Assembly: GCA_013001975.1 (NCBI GenBank)
Contig: JABDKX010000104.1
Location: forward strand, 1-33,253
DNA: 33,253 bases
Direction: 5' to 3'
Source: Saprospiraceae bacterium
GTDB taxonomy: Bacteria; Bacteroidota; Bacteroidia; Chitinophagales; Saprospiraceae
In this document: positions 15,506 through 24,283 of the stretch, in pieces
Layout: each line of letters starts with the position of its first letter
Position numbering within the stretch: the stretch's first letter is position 1
Position numbers and translations under genes: made by a program
The notes under the pieces: generated by a model
The model's input: only the letters and a program-made list of their open reading frames with translations
Told to the model about the DNA's origin: nothing
The model's database searches: none

Positions 15506-15889
15506 ATGCGAACGTTTAAGCTCATATTATATTTTCTATTGGTTTCAAATGGCGTCAGCCATTTTGATACTATTATGGAGCAAGCAAATGACACCGATGT
15601 TCAAAAAGTCTTTGATGTTGAACATTCTGGTGAAGGACATTCTGACGATGCGACGACCTCCAACAACCCAATAAAAGAGCGCAAAGCTAAGAGAAGCAGT
15701 TCTAAGAAATTGCTTGGTTTTGCTGATATTAATGATTGTGAAGGCAACTTCGATTGCTTTTTAGTCAAAAACGCTGTTGGCAAAATCACATCGGAAGATA
15801 ATATTGCCAAGCTTGATAGAAGCTTTTGCAGATTTGTTATGTATTCAAAAACAAGTTCCCCAGACGATACGACTCCGTCTTTTGCCTAA
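15506..15889 (+). CDS. Hypothetical small secreted protein
   Basis: 127 residues with no recognised domain. It starts with a probable signal peptide (MRTFKLILYFLLVSNGVSHF), followed by an acidic and His-containing stretch (VFDVEHSGEGHSDDATT), a basic Ser/Lys segment (KERKAKRSSSKKL), and three cysteines (DCEGNFDCF, SFCRF). An overlapping plus-strand frame from 15408 and a minus-strand frame are less protein-like. Support for being real: a matching -7 promoter right before the ATG, a signal peptide, and a hairpin after the stop. The function is unknown. Confidence 0.5.
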   Translation: MRTFKLILYFLLVSNGVSHFDTIMEQANDTDVQKVFDVEHSGEGHSDDATTSNNPIKERKAKRSSSKKLLGFADINDCEGNFDCFLVKNAVGKITSEDNIAKLDRSFCRFVMYSKTSSPDDTTPSFA

Positions 15890-15902
15890 TATTCAGGCTT
15901 TT

Positions 15903-15927
15903 AATTTTAAACTAGGTTTAAAATTAT
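15903..15927 (+). terminator. AT-rich hairpin after the small secreted protein gene
   Basis: A perfect ten-base stem, AATTTTAAAC / GTTTAAAATT, with loop TAG begins 14 bases after the stop codon. The stem is AT-rich and lacks a clear T run, so it may instead be an RNA-stabilising hairpin or an operator. Confidence 0.4.
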
Positions 15928-16030
15928 TTCTCAAATTATTTATATAAAAGGCAAAATAATGATTATCAAATCATAACACATTAAAGAATTATTTAATATG
16001 TTATTCATTTAAAAATTGATTGATAAGGAT

Positions 16031-16038
16031 TATATTTG
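16031..16038 (+). promoter_or_regulatory. Bacteroidota -7 promoter element for secDF
   Basis: TATATTTG matches TAnnTTTG. It overlaps a TTG at 16036 that could be taken as an upstream start, which supports the ATG at 16099 as the true secDF start. Confidence 0.6.
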
Positions 16039-16098
16039 CCCGAATTTTCAAAAAACCAAATAGGCTATTTATATAGTCATTTGACAAAACCTTTTAAA

Positions 16099-19000
16099 AT
16101 GCAAGGAAAAGGAATAATTAAATTTTTTCTGGTATTGTTATTCATTGTAACATTACTTCAGATATTTTATATGCTTCCAACAAGAACAGTTGAAGCAAAT
16201 GCAGAAACATATGCAAATGAATTCGTGGCTAATAACCCAGGATTAGATGCGTATGAAGCAAAAAGAGACGCTAAATTTTCTTACCTAGATTCGATTTCAG
16301 GAGAGGAAATTATGTCAATTCCTCTGTTAGGATCATTTACATACGAAGACTTGAAATCAAAGCAATTGAATTTAGGTCTGGATTTGAAAGGAGGGATGAG
16401 TACCGTTCTTCAAGTAAATTTGAAAGAATTGCTGATCAATCTTTCTAATGATAATAAAGATGTGAATTTCAGAGCGGCACTTGATGCCGCTGAAAAAGCG
16501 CAGGAAAGCGCCCAATCTGATTACATCTCATTGTTTGGATCTGAGTATGCTAAGATTGAAAATGCGAAACCTCTGGCTTCATTTTTTAGAAAAAATGCAG
16601 TTCTAGGAGAAAGCATCGATTTTGAAACTGAGAATACAGAAGTTATTAAACTTTTGAGAGAGACAGCTACACAAACTGTAAAGTTGACTTTCGAACGTCT
16701 AAAGCAGAGAATTGATAAATTGGGTGTTACACAACCAAACGTATCTTTAGATCCTGCTAGAGATTTGATTCTTGTTGAAATGCCAGGAATTGAAAATCCT
16801 GAAAGAGCAAGAAATTTTTTACAAGCCAGTGCAGCGCTTGAATTTTGGGATACTTACAGAAATACGGATCCTCAAGTTATAAATGCATTAAGAAGAGCCG
16901 ATGAAGTTTTGAAAAATGCATCAAGCGAAGATCAAGTTGATGAAACGCCTATTGAGTATGATACTATTTATACACCAATTCTTGATGATGATGGTAATGA
17001 CACGGGTGAGCAGAATATGGAAATCATTGAGAAAGGTGCAGACCCATTTGCAACACAAGGACCTCTTCTAAAATTATTAACGATAAATGATGGTCAAGCA
17101 GGTGAACTGTCTTATGGTGCACAAACTGTTTTCGGATTTGCTGATAAGAATAAAAGAAATGCAGTAGACGAATTATTATCTCGTCCAAATGTAAGAAGTA
17201 TATTTCCTGCAGATTCTAAATGGATGTGGTCGCGTAAACCATTTAAAACGGCAACTGGTGATGTCACGAAAAAGTACATGCTTTACTTATTGAAAAAGCA
17301 AAGTGCATCTAATGACAAGCCAATGTTGGAAGGAGACAAGATCACAAAAGCTGGTCATGGTCCAAATCCAGTATCAGGACAAATGGCTGTTACATTATCT
17401 ATGAATAATAAAGGTGCTCAGATTTGGAGTGATATGACGACAAGAGCAGCTAACAATGGAAACAGAGAAGTTGCGATTTGTATTGATAATGAAGTTATTT
17501 CTGCACCAGGAGTAAGAGGACCAATTCCAGGAGGAAATACAGAAATTACAGGAGACTTTTCAGTTCAAGAAGCAGCTGATTTTGCATCTCTTTTAGAGGT
17601 TGGTAAATTACCTGCAAAAGTTGATATCATCCAGGAAGAAACTGTAGGACCATCATTAGGAGCGGCTAATATCAATAGTAGTTTATTAGCATTGATGATC
17701 GGTTTTGGTCTGGTACTATTTTTTATGGTGCTATACTACAATGGATCTGGAATAGTATCAATCTTAGCTTTATTGTTAAATGTATTTTTCATTTTTGGTG
17801 CATTGGCATCTTTTGGAACAGTACTTACTTTACCAGGTATCGCTGGTGTGATATTGACAATTGGTATGGCCGTTGATGCGAACGTAATTATTTTTGAAAG
17901 GATTCGGGAAGAGTTACGGGCTGGTAAAACAACACTAGCGGCTATTGGCGATGGGTTCAAGCATTCTTACTCTGCCATTATTGATGCCAATGTGACGACT
18001 ATTTTAGTAGCGATTATCCTAGCCAAATTTGGTATGGGACCAATCAAAGGTTTCGCCGTTGTTCTAATAATCGGTGTATTAACATCATTGTTTACTGCTG
18101 TATTAGTTGGTAGAATGATGATTGATTGGTGGACAAAAGGTGATAGAAATCTTAGCTTCTGGAATGGCTTAACTAAAAACACAATGGCTAATCTTAATAT
18201 TAATTGGATTGGAAAACGTAAAATTGCTTACGTATGTTCAGTTGTCTTAATAATTGCTGGATTAGCATCAATTTTCACAAAAGGATTTGACCTTGGTGTA
18301 GATTTTAAAGGTGGTTATTCTTATAATGTTCAGTTTGACGAAGCACTGAATGTACAACCTGAAGTACTAAGAACAGGTTTGGCTGATTACTTCGGCGCAG
18401 AGCCAGTTGTAAAAGCCGTTGATACAAAGAATACATATAATATCATTACGACTTACTTGATCAACGATAAGTCTGATGGGGCTGCTGATCAAGCAGTAGA
18501 AAAACTACATGAAGGCATTGTTGCATTAACAAATGCTAAGTCAAGTTTAGGAGAATTCAAATTAACAAGCTCGGAATCTGATGCACATGTTATCAGTTCA
18601 TCAAAAGTGGGACCTACCATTGCAGATGACATCAAGACTAGTGCGTTCTATGCAGGTATTTTTGCCTTGTTGATTTTATTCTTATACATTTTTATCAGAT
18701 TTAACAGATGGCAATACAGCTTAGGAGCTGTGGCGGCATTATTCCACGATTCATTAATCATCTTAGGATTATTCTCTATTTTCCACGGTGTATTACCATT
18801 TACATTAGAGATTAATCAAGCCTTTATTGCGGCATTATTGACAGTCATTGCATATTCAATTAATGATACAGTTGTTGTGTTTGATAGGATCAGAGAATAC
18901 TTGGGTATTTATACTCAAAAGTCAACGGATGAGGTATTGAATTTAGCAATCAACAGTACTTTCTCAAGAACATTAATCACGTCAATTACGACGGGTATCA

Positions 19001-19194
19001 TGTTACTGCCTCTTTTCATTTTTGGAGGAGGAAGCATTAAAGGATTTGCGTTTGCAATATTAATCGGAATCGTTGTGGGTACATACTCATCTATTTTCGT
19101 TGCGACGCCAATTGTAAGAGACTTTTCTAAAGATTTGAAACCAACAAAAACTAAAGCTAAGGAAGGATTTTCCAAAGCGGCAGCAAGAAGTTAG
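16099..19194 (+). CDS. secDF: Fused protein translocase subunit SecDF
   Basis: 1031 residues from ATG 16099. SecD and SecF are joined, as is common in Bacteroidota. It uses the proton gradient to assist late steps of Sec export at the inner membrane. The first membrane helix is IIKFFLVLLFIVTLLQIFYML, then the SecD start motif LGLDLKGGMSTVLQV, a large periplasmic P1 region, and the SecD membrane block with TIGMAVDANVIIFERIREE. The SecF half begins at the helix IAYVCSVVLIIAGLASIF, with FDLGVDFKGGYSYNVQF and YSINDTVVVFDRIREYL. The open frame runs 21 codons further upstream from a TTG, but that TTG lies inside a promoter box. A clear terminator follows. It is monocistronic here, not beside yajC. 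Confidence 0.96.
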   Translation: MQGKGIIKFFLVLLFIVTLLQIFYMLPTRTVEANAETYANEFVANNPGLDAYEAKRDAKFSYLDSISGEEIMSIPLLGSFTYEDLKSKQLNLGLDLKGGMSTVLQVNLKELLINLSNDNKDVNFRAALDAAEKAQESAQSDYISLFGSEYAKIENAKPLASFFRKNAVLGESIDFETENTEVIKLLRETATQTVKLTFERLKQRIDKLGVTQPNVSLDPARDLILVEMPGIENPERARNFLQASAALEFWDTYRNTDPQVINALRRADEVLKNASSEDQVDETPIEYDTIYTPILDDDGNDTGEQNMEIIEKGADPFATQGPLLKLLTINDGQAGELSYGAQTVFGFADKNKRNAVDELLSRPNVRSIFPADSKWMWSRKPFKTATGDVTKKYMLYLLKKQSASNDKPMLEGDKITKAGHGPNPVSGQMAVTLSMNNKGAQIWSDMTTRAANNGNREVAICIDNEVISAPGVRGPIPGGNTEITGDFSVQEAADFASLLEVGKLPAKVDIIQEETVGPSLGAANINSSLLALMIGFGLVLFFMVLYYNGSGIVSILALLLNVFFIFGALASFGTVLTLPGIAGVILTIGMAVDANVIIFERIREELRAGKTTLAAIGDGFKHSYSAIIDANVTTILVAIILAKFGMGPIKGFAVVLIIGVLTSLFTAVLVGRMMIDWWTKGDRNLSFWNGLTKNTMANLNINWIGKRKIAYVCSVVLIIAGLASIFTKGFDLGVDFKGGYSYNVQFDEALNVQPEVLRTGLADYFGAEPVVKAVDTKNTYNIITTYLINDKSDGAADQAVEKLHEGIVALTNAKSSLGEFKLTSSESDAHVISSSKVGPTIADDIKTSAFYAGIFALLILFLYIFIRFNRWQYSLGAVAALFHDSLIILGLFSIFHGVLPFTLEINQAFIAALLTVIAYSINDTVVVFDRIREYLGIYTQKSTDEVLNLAINSTFSRTLITSITTGIMLLPLFIFGGGSIKGFAFAILIGIVVGTYSSIFVATPIVRDFSKDLKPTKTKAKEGFSKAAARS

Positions 19195-19217
19195 AATCAA
19201 ATCAGTATAAAATAATG

Positions 19218-19247
19218 AAGCCTCGATTTTATTATCGGGGCTTTTTT
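19218..19247 (+). terminator. Terminator after secDF
   Basis: The stem AAGCCTCGAT / ATCGGGGCTT (one G-U pair) has a six-base loop and is followed by a run of T. Confidence 0.88.
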
Positions 19248-19305
19248 ATTTGTGGCTGCCATTCTTGAAAAAATATTCAATTTTAAATTTTATATTGGGT
19301 AGAAA

Positions 19306-19313
19306 TTACTTTG
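19306..19313 (+). promoter_or_regulatory. Possible -7 element just before the fatty acid hydroxylase gene
   Basis: TTACTTTG differs from TAnnTTTG at one base and ends six bases before the ATG at 19320, suggesting a leaderless or nearly leaderless message. Confidence 0.35.
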
Positions 19314-19319
19314 TTTTAA

Positions 19320-20411
19320 ATGAAAGAAACATTTTTCGGCATTCCAAATCTTGATATTTATCTTGTCATTGGAATTCTTGTTTTCTTTATTGTAATCGAA
19401 TCTATTAGCGGATATTGGTCTCGCACTAATCGGACATTCGGTGATTGGATTCAAGAAGCAGGATCATACTTTGTGTTAGCTTTAGCTATCAAACCAGCTA
19501 TCGTGTTTCTTGTCATTTTTATAGGCTCTGAATTATTTCAAGGATATAGTTTAATTGTCACCGAGACAAACTTACTTCTCTCAACTTTGATATTCATTTT
19601 GGTAGATGATGTTTTACAATATTGGTACCACAGATCAGCGCATGAATATCCATTTTTATGGAAGTTACACAGGCCGCATCATCAGGCAGAAGAAATGGGG
19701 TTTTTCGTTTCTTACAGGAATGCAGGACTGTATTATATTTTGATGCCCAATATTTGGTGGATAGGCATTTTTACTTTTCTAGGAGGTGCAAAAGCTGTTG
19801 CCATTGGGTTAGTATTGAAGCAATTGATAATTATTGGTTCTCACAGTACCTTGCATTATGATAAAATGCTTTACAAGTATAAATGGCTTAACCCGTTTGC
19901 TTGGGTTTACGAACACATATTTATAACGCCTGCTTTTCATCATGCTCATCATGGAAAGTCTAAACGTGATGGCATAAGTGATCCAAATGGAAATTTTGGA
20001 AATATGCTTTCGATATGGGATCAACTTTTTGGTACAGCACATTTTACAAGAAAATTTCCGACAGAGTATGGCTTAGATAATGATCCTAAAGAAGCTTGGT
20101 ATGAAAGTTATTTTTATCCATTTATTAAATCGAAAAATCCTGAAAGTGAATTATCACGAACATATACGAAAAATAAAACGTCGACACTTTTGCCAGCTGA
20201 TGTTTACTTGGAAGCAGATAAGATATACTTGTATTGTGCTTGTGGAATGAGTAAAAACCAACCATTTTGTGATGGCACTCATCACGGATCAAAATATAAA
20301 CCCATTTCGTTTAGTGTAAAGAGAAGCGGGAAGGTTAAGCTGTGTAATTGTAAAAAAGCGGCAAATGCTCCTTTTTGTGATAACACTCATGAAAATTTAA
20401 TTGATGAATAA
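19320..20411 (+). CDS. Fatty acid hydroxylase/sterol desaturase-family membrane enzyme fused to two CDGSH iron-sulfur motifs
   Basis: 363 residues. Residues ~8-210 contain several membrane helices (YLVIGILVFFIVIESISGYW, PAIVFLVIFIGSELF) and the histidine clusters of the di-iron hydroxylase superfamily: HRSAHEYPFLWKLHRPHHQ, HSTLHYD and HHAHHGKSKRDG. Such enzymes hydroxylate or desaturate lipids with O2. The tail carries two CDGSH-type [2Fe-2S] motifs: CACGMSKNQPFCDGTH at 306-321 matches the consensus completely, and CNCKKAANAPFCDNTH at 342-357 keeps the three Cys and the His. The tail may feed electrons to the di-iron site; this is inferred. It overlaps the start of the next lipoprotein gene by eight bases, so expression is coupled. 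The lipid substrate is unknown. Confidence 0.9.
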   Translation: MKETFFGIPNLDIYLVIGILVFFIVIESISGYWSRTNRTFGDWIQEAGSYFVLALAIKPAIVFLVIFIGSELFQGYSLIVTETNLLLSTLIFILVDDVLQYWYHRSAHEYPFLWKLHRPHHQAEEMGFFVSYRNAGLYYILMPNIWWIGIFTFLGGAKAVAIGLVLKQLIIIGSHSTLHYDKMLYKYKWLNPFAWVYEHIFITPAFHHAHHGKSKRDGISDPNGNFGNMLSIWDQLFGTAHFTRKFPTEYGLDNDPKEAWYESYFYPFIKSKNPESELSRTYTKNKTSTLLPADVYLEADKIYLYCACGMSKNQPFCDGTHHGSKYKPISFSVKRSGKVKLCNCKKAANAPFCDNTHENLIDE

Positions 20412-21084
20412 ATTATTTTACATCAGCATTTTGGTTATTATTTTTTCTTGTAAAACTGAAAAACCTAAAGTTGTAGAAGACAAGCTTGAAGTAACGACTG
20501 ATATAGCTAATTTGGAAAAAGAGGCGCTGGCTGCTTATGCAATAAACCCTTTGTCTGCGCTCCCACTTTTTGATTCTTTGTCAACTGCTTGTGAAAAGGC
20601 TAATAATCTGGCGAAACAAGCGATCACTGAACTTAATATGGCAAATATATATGATGAGCATGCTCAGAAATTTACGCGTGCAAATTACCATGCCCACAAA
20701 TCTCTGGCTATTTGGGAAACTTTAAACGACACCATGCAAATGGCAAATTTATTAAAGTACAGTGGTTATATAAATGGTGAATTAGGCAATTTTGAAATAG
20801 GCAAAAGACAAATCGATAAGGCAATTGAATTTTATAATATTAAGAATTTTGAAGAAGGAAAAGCGGTTTCCTATTTTAACATGGCAAGAGTCATTTTCTT
20901 AGAAGGTAATTACAAAAGCTGTGAACAGTTTTTTCGACTCTCTAAATCCTATTGGTTAAAAAAGAATAACGTAGGAAGAGTTATTCCGATCAATGATTTT
21001 GGAATTAAATTATATTCTAAATTAGGAGATGATAAAATGGTTGAAAAACTGAAACTTGAAAATCAGGCCCTTTTAAATAAATAA
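20404..21084 (+). CDS. TPR-like lipoprotein
   Basis: 226 residues from the ATG at 20404; a TTG three bases upstream is also possible. Lipoprotein signal MNKLFYISILVIIFSC with lipobox IFSC. The mature part is helical with TPR-like repeats: ALPLFDSLSTACEKANNLAKQ, ANYHAHKSLAIWETLND, FEIGKRQIDKAIEFYNIKN, KAVSYFNMARVIFLEGNYK, SCEQFFRLSKSYW. The arrangement recalls the tetratricopeptide arrays of periplasmic or sensor proteins, but no enzymatic or signalling domain follows. It starts inside the end of the hydroxylase gene and is followed 12 bases later by a membrane-protein gene, so it sits inside an operon-like run. Confidence 0.8.
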   Translation: MNKLFYISILVIIFSCKTEKPKVVEDKLEVTTDIANLEKEALAAYAINPLSALPLFDSLSTACEKANNLAKQAITELNMANIYDEHAQKFTRANYHAHKSLAIWETLNDTMQMANLLKYSGYINGELGNFEIGKRQIDKAIEFYNIKNFEEGKAVSYFNMARVIFLEGNYKSCEQFFRLSKSYWLKKNNVGRVIPINDFGIKLYSKLGDDKMVEKLKLENQALLNK

Positions 21085-21096
21085 CAGATATCTAAT

Positions 21097-21528
21097 TTGA
21101 GAAAAATTTCAAATAAAAATTTAGGGATTAAATTTACTTGGTTGATCGCTGCCTTCTGTGCAATGTACATTGTCATTTGGTTAGGTCACAATGTTTATGT
21201 GACAAATAAATCTGCAATCTCTGGTTTTGATCTGAACTTCAGAAATTTCATTCTACCTTTAATAGTAGCCATTATTATATTGCTCATTTTCACTAAAGAA
21301 GTATTTTTTGGCTTTAAAAGTATTAAAGAAGAAATTTCCTATAAAACAATTTTCTTTTTTGTCTTGTTAGAACTTATAGTATGTGTGTATTTATTTAATC
21401 CAATAAAATATATATTGCAGAAAATGGAAGGAAGGGAAACAGCTTTGCTTTTTGCAGTGACAACCATATTGGTAAGTTTTGTTGGCGTGATATGGCACAG
21501 ATTAAATCTTCCAAGCGTAGAAGATTAA
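21097..21528 (+). CDS. Hypothetical four-helix membrane protein
   Basis: 143 residues from a TTG start (TTG AGA AAA ATT); no ATG lies before the first membrane helix. Four probable membrane segments: FTWLIAAFCAMYIVIWLG (~14-31), FILPLIVAIIILLIF (~47-61), IFFFVLLELIVCVYLF (~85-100) and LLFAVTTILVSFVGVIWH (~117-134). No motif is recognised. It lies 12 bases after the TPR lipoprotein and 16 bases before the DUF6155 gene on the same strand. Confidence 0.7.
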   Translation: MRKISNKNLGIKFTWLIAAFCAMYIVIWLGHNVYVTNKSAISGFDLNFRNFILPLIVAIIILLIFTKEVFFGFKSIKEEISYKTIFFFVLLELIVCVYLFNPIKYILQKMEGRETALLFAVTTILVSFVGVIWHRLNLPSVED

Positions 21529-21544
21529 TATTTAAAAATAAAGA

Positions 21545-22069
21545 ATGCGAAAATCGACTTTTGTTAAACATATTAATCAGCTTGATGAAACTGAATTGCG
21601 TGAAGAACTGACCATGCTTTATGACAAGATACCTGCCGTTCTTCAGTTCTATAAAATGGAATTAGGCACTGCTGAAGTCAGGCAAAAAACATATGCAAAG
21701 GCAAAAAAGGAAATCGAGGCAAAGTACAAAACAAAGAGTTACAGAAGACCGCGCAGACCACGCATTCAAAAAGTAAAGAAAATCATATCTGAATTGAAGA
21801 AATTAAGCGTGTTTTCATATGATATGATTGACATTTATTTATTTAACACAGAATGTGCGCTTAAATTCTCAAATGAATACAATTATTTTTCTCAACCATT
21901 GTTTAATGTAATAAAGAACTCGTTTGCCTCGGCATTGGAGCTTATTGATCATAATCAGATGCAGGAAGATTATGAAGAAAGATGCCAAAACGTAGTGACG
22001 GATAGCCACTATATTTATGATCTCAAAAATGAAATGTTAACTTTATTTAATGGTGTATACAAATCGTAA
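21545..22069 (+). CDS. DUF6155-like protein
   Basis: 174 residues, soluble, basic. The N-terminus (FVKHINQLDETELREELTML, IPAVLQFYKMEL) and the Arg/Lys-rich segment RRPRRPRIQKVKKIISELKK followed by VFSYDMIDIYLFNTECALKF match my recollection of the uncharacterised DUF6155 family of Bacteroidota. The function is unknown; the helical content and basic patch would allow nucleic acid binding, but nothing proves that. Its last 20 bases overlap the start of the PorE-like gene, a sign of translational coupling. Confidence 0.65.
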   Translation: MRKSTFVKHINQLDETELREELTMLYDKIPAVLQFYKMELGTAEVRQKTYAKAKKEIEAKYKTKSYRRPRRPRIQKVKKIISELKKLSVFSYDMIDIYLFNTECALKFSNEYNYFSQPLFNVIKNSFASALELIDHNQMQEDYEERCQNVVTDSHYIYDLKNEMLTLFNGVYKS

Positions 22070-24047
22070 ACATATTGCTTGGTATTTAGGAAGCTGTTTT
22101 TGCTTCATTGCCTTTGTCTTTGGCTCTTGTTCATTGACAAAGCCTGTGAAGACAGGTGAAATGGCATATGCCGTGAGGCAATACGATAAAGCCATTGAAC
22201 TTCTTGAAGAAGAATATAAAAATGAAACGAAAGATGCCTCAAAATATCGAAAAGCATATCTTTTGGGTCAATGTAATGATATTTTACAGCGATTTAATGA
22301 AGCACTTAAATGGTTTGATATAGCGGATCAGTATGCAAAGACAGACAAATCAGCTGAGGATTTGGCCTATGCTTTGAAAAAAAATGAACGATATGTTGAT
22401 GCCGAAAAACTATTCTCTGTGTTATATAGAAAAACCAAAGACAACACTTTTAGAGGTCAAGCGGATATTTGCAGATTAGCAGCAAAAAAACAAAATGAAG
22501 AGCCTAATTACGATTTAGAACCTTTTTCGGTAAATACAAAGTACTCAGAATACAGTCCAGCCTTTTTCGAAGATGAGTTTATTGTATTTTCTTCTGATAG
22601 GGAGGGCAGTACTGGGGGTGATACTTATGAAGCTACGGGACATTCATTTTCTGACCTTTTTGTGATGAGTAAACGTGGTCGTCAAGTCCATAATTTTGAT
22701 GCAGTGATTAATTCGGCCGCCAATGAAGGTACGGTTTGTTTCAACAAAACATTTGATGAGATTTTTTTCACAAGATGTGTTTCTGAAGGTAGAGATGGAC
22801 AATTTTGCAAGATATATTACTCTAAAAGGTTTAATGGTTATTGGGTAGAACCCGAACCTATTATGTTTTTCGATGATAAAACAAATTTCTATCATCCAAC
22901 TTTAATTGAAAATGACAGCGTCTTAATTTTTTCTGCTGCTCCAGATGGAAAGTCTTACGATCTTTTCTATTCTGAACGTATTGGAGATGGATGGTCAGAA
23001 GCTGCTATCATGCCGTCAGTAATTAATTCTTTAGGCAATGAAAAATTTCCAACTGCTTACAACGACACCCTTTTCTTTGCCTCTGATGGACATCCTGGAT
23101 TTGGAGGATTAGACGTTTTTAAAACTTATGTCAATGATGATGGTTCTTGGGCTCGGCCAAAAAACATGGGATTTCCTATCAACAGTGGCGCTGACGATTT
23201 TGGGCTTATCGTAGAACAAAGTTTTACACCATCTGAAAACATCGTTCTTGAAGGATTTTTTACGTCATCTAGGAATTATTCTAATTTAGATGATATCTTC
23301 TTTTTTTCAATTTATCCTGAAGAAGAAGCTGAAGAAGAAGCTGAAGAAGAGGAGACGGAAGAAGTTGAAGAAGAAATAGCTGAGTACCAAATTTATTTGG
23401 CAGGTAGGGTAGTGGAAGTTCTTTATCAGGATGGTGATCCTAATAAAGAAGTGACAGGAAAGAATCCGATCAGCAATGCATTCTTAAATATTGAAACTCC
23501 AGATTCAACTTTTTCAATGAATTCAGATTCTAGCGGCCGATTTCTATTCGAAGCCAATTCTGGTCAATATAAGCTTATTGCAAAAATGCAAGGCTTCCTT
23601 TCAGATAAGGCAGATGTGATTATTCCGGATCGTTCCACTCTGAAAGCAGACACCACCATAAATATTGAAATCGATCTTGATAAGATAGTTTATGATGCTG
23701 AAATTGTCATTCCTAACATTTATTATGATTATAATAAATGGAACGTAAGAGATGACGCGAAACCATCACTTAATTCACTAGAGGAATTACTGGTACTTAA
23801 TCCTCGGATCAATATCGAATTAGGCTCTCATACAGATTGTAGGGGCGAAGATGATTTCAATTTAGACCTTTCTCAAAAAAGGGCACAATCTGTTGTGACT
23901 TACTTGACACAAAAAGGTATTTCAGGAAACAGATTAAAAGCGGTTGGTTATGGTGAAACAAACTTCGCTATTGACTGTAATTGTGCTGATTGTACCGAAG
24001 AACAACATCAAATAAACAGAAGAACGACTTTCAAGATTATTCAGTAA
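22050..24047 (+). CDS. PorE-like OmpA-family lipoprotein (TPR, PD40 propeller, regulatory-like domain, OmpA C-terminal)
   Basis: 665 residues. Signal and lipobox WYLGSCFCFIAFVFGSC with the acylated Cys near 27. Domain order: TPR region (~35-150, AYAVRQYDKAIELLEEEY, FNEALKWFDIADQY), a PD40/WD40-type propeller (~165-420, FIVFSSDREGSTGGDTYE, LFFASDGHPGFGGLDVFKT, GFFTSSRN), a Glu-rich linker (~424-447), a carboxypeptidase-regulatory-like domain (~448-545), then an OmpA peptidoglycan-binding domain (~552-665, IELGSHTDCRGEDDFNLDLS, KRAQSVVTYL). This order matches Porphyromonas PorE, a T9SS component that links the machinery to peptidoglycan. Paralogues with this layout are common, so exact PorE identity is not certain. 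The start overlaps the DUF6155 gene by 20 bases. Confidence 0.85.
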   Translation: MVYTNRKHIAWYLGSCFCFIAFVFGSCSLTKPVKTGEMAYAVRQYDKAIELLEEEYKNETKDASKYRKAYLLGQCNDILQRFNEALKWFDIADQYAKTDKSAEDLAYALKKNERYVDAEKLFSVLYRKTKDNTFRGQADICRLAAKKQNEEPNYDLEPFSVNTKYSEYSPAFFEDEFIVFSSDREGSTGGDTYEATGHSFSDLFVMSKRGRQVHNFDAVINSAANEGTVCFNKTFDEIFFTRCVSEGRDGQFCKIYYSKRFNGYWVEPEPIMFFDDKTNFYHPTLIENDSVLIFSAAPDGKSYDLFYSERIGDGWSEAAIMPSVINSLGNEKFPTAYNDTLFFASDGHPGFGGLDVFKTYVNDDGSWARPKNMGFPINSGADDFGLIVEQSFTPSENIVLEGFFTSSRNYSNLDDIFFFSIYPEEEAEEEAEEEETEEVEEEIAEYQIYLAGRVVEVLYQDGDPNKEVTGKNPISNAFLNIETPDSTFSMNSDSSGRFLFEANSGQYKLIAKMQGFLSDKADVIIPDRSTLKADTTINIEIDLDKIVYDAEIVIPNIYYDYNKWNVRDDAKPSLNSLEELLVLNPRINIELGSHTDCRGEDDFNLDLSQKRAQSVVTYLTQKGISGNRLKAVGYGETNFAIDCNCADCTEEQHQINRRTTFKIIQ

Positions 24048-24084
24048 GCACATTCTGGAAAATAATCATTAATTAAGGAGTAGA

Positions 24085-24111
24085 TCCACATTGTTTTCAT
24101 TGAATACATTG
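24085..24111 (+). repeat. 9-bp tandem array, three units
   Basis: The units are TCCACATTG, TTTTCATTG and AATACATTG, sharing the core (T/A)CATTG. They precede the first cassette by a 10-base spacer. Confidence 0.8.
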
Positions 24112-24121
24112 TGTCAGCCTT

Positions 24122-24187
24122 CCCACCCGCTTTGCGGTTCTCTTCACCAAACCTTATGGTTTGATCCTCCGGATTTCGCTTCGTTCA
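24122..24187 (+). repeat. 66-bp multi-hairpin cassette, copy A
   Basis: It begins CCCACCCGC and ends CGCTTCGTTCA. Inside are three short inverted repeats: CCGC/GCGG-type (imperfect in this copy), CAAACC-TTAT-GGTTTG, and ATCC-TCC-GGAT. It differs from copy C at one base only (CTTTGCGG against CTTCGCGG). Confidence 0.9.
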
Positions 24188-24192
24188 TATTG

Positions 24193-24273
24193 TATTCATT
24201 GTATTCATTGTATTCATTGAATTCATTGATTTCATTGTATTCATTGCTTTCATTGTTTTCATTGCTTTCATTG
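24193..24273 (+). repeat. 9-bp tandem array, nine units
   Basis: Nine exact 9-bp steps (81 bp) of NNTTCATTG, mostly TATTCATTG, with variants AATTCATTG, ATTTCATTG, CTTTCATTG and TTTTCATTG. The variation is limited to the first two bases. Confidence 0.95.
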
Positions 24274-24283
24274 TTCTGGCCAA

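Noticed and set aside
15408-15674. Alternative plus-strand frame overlapping the small secreted protein
   Set aside because: Its composition is not protein-like, and it crosses the -7 box at 15491; the frame from 15506 has a signal peptide directly behind that box.
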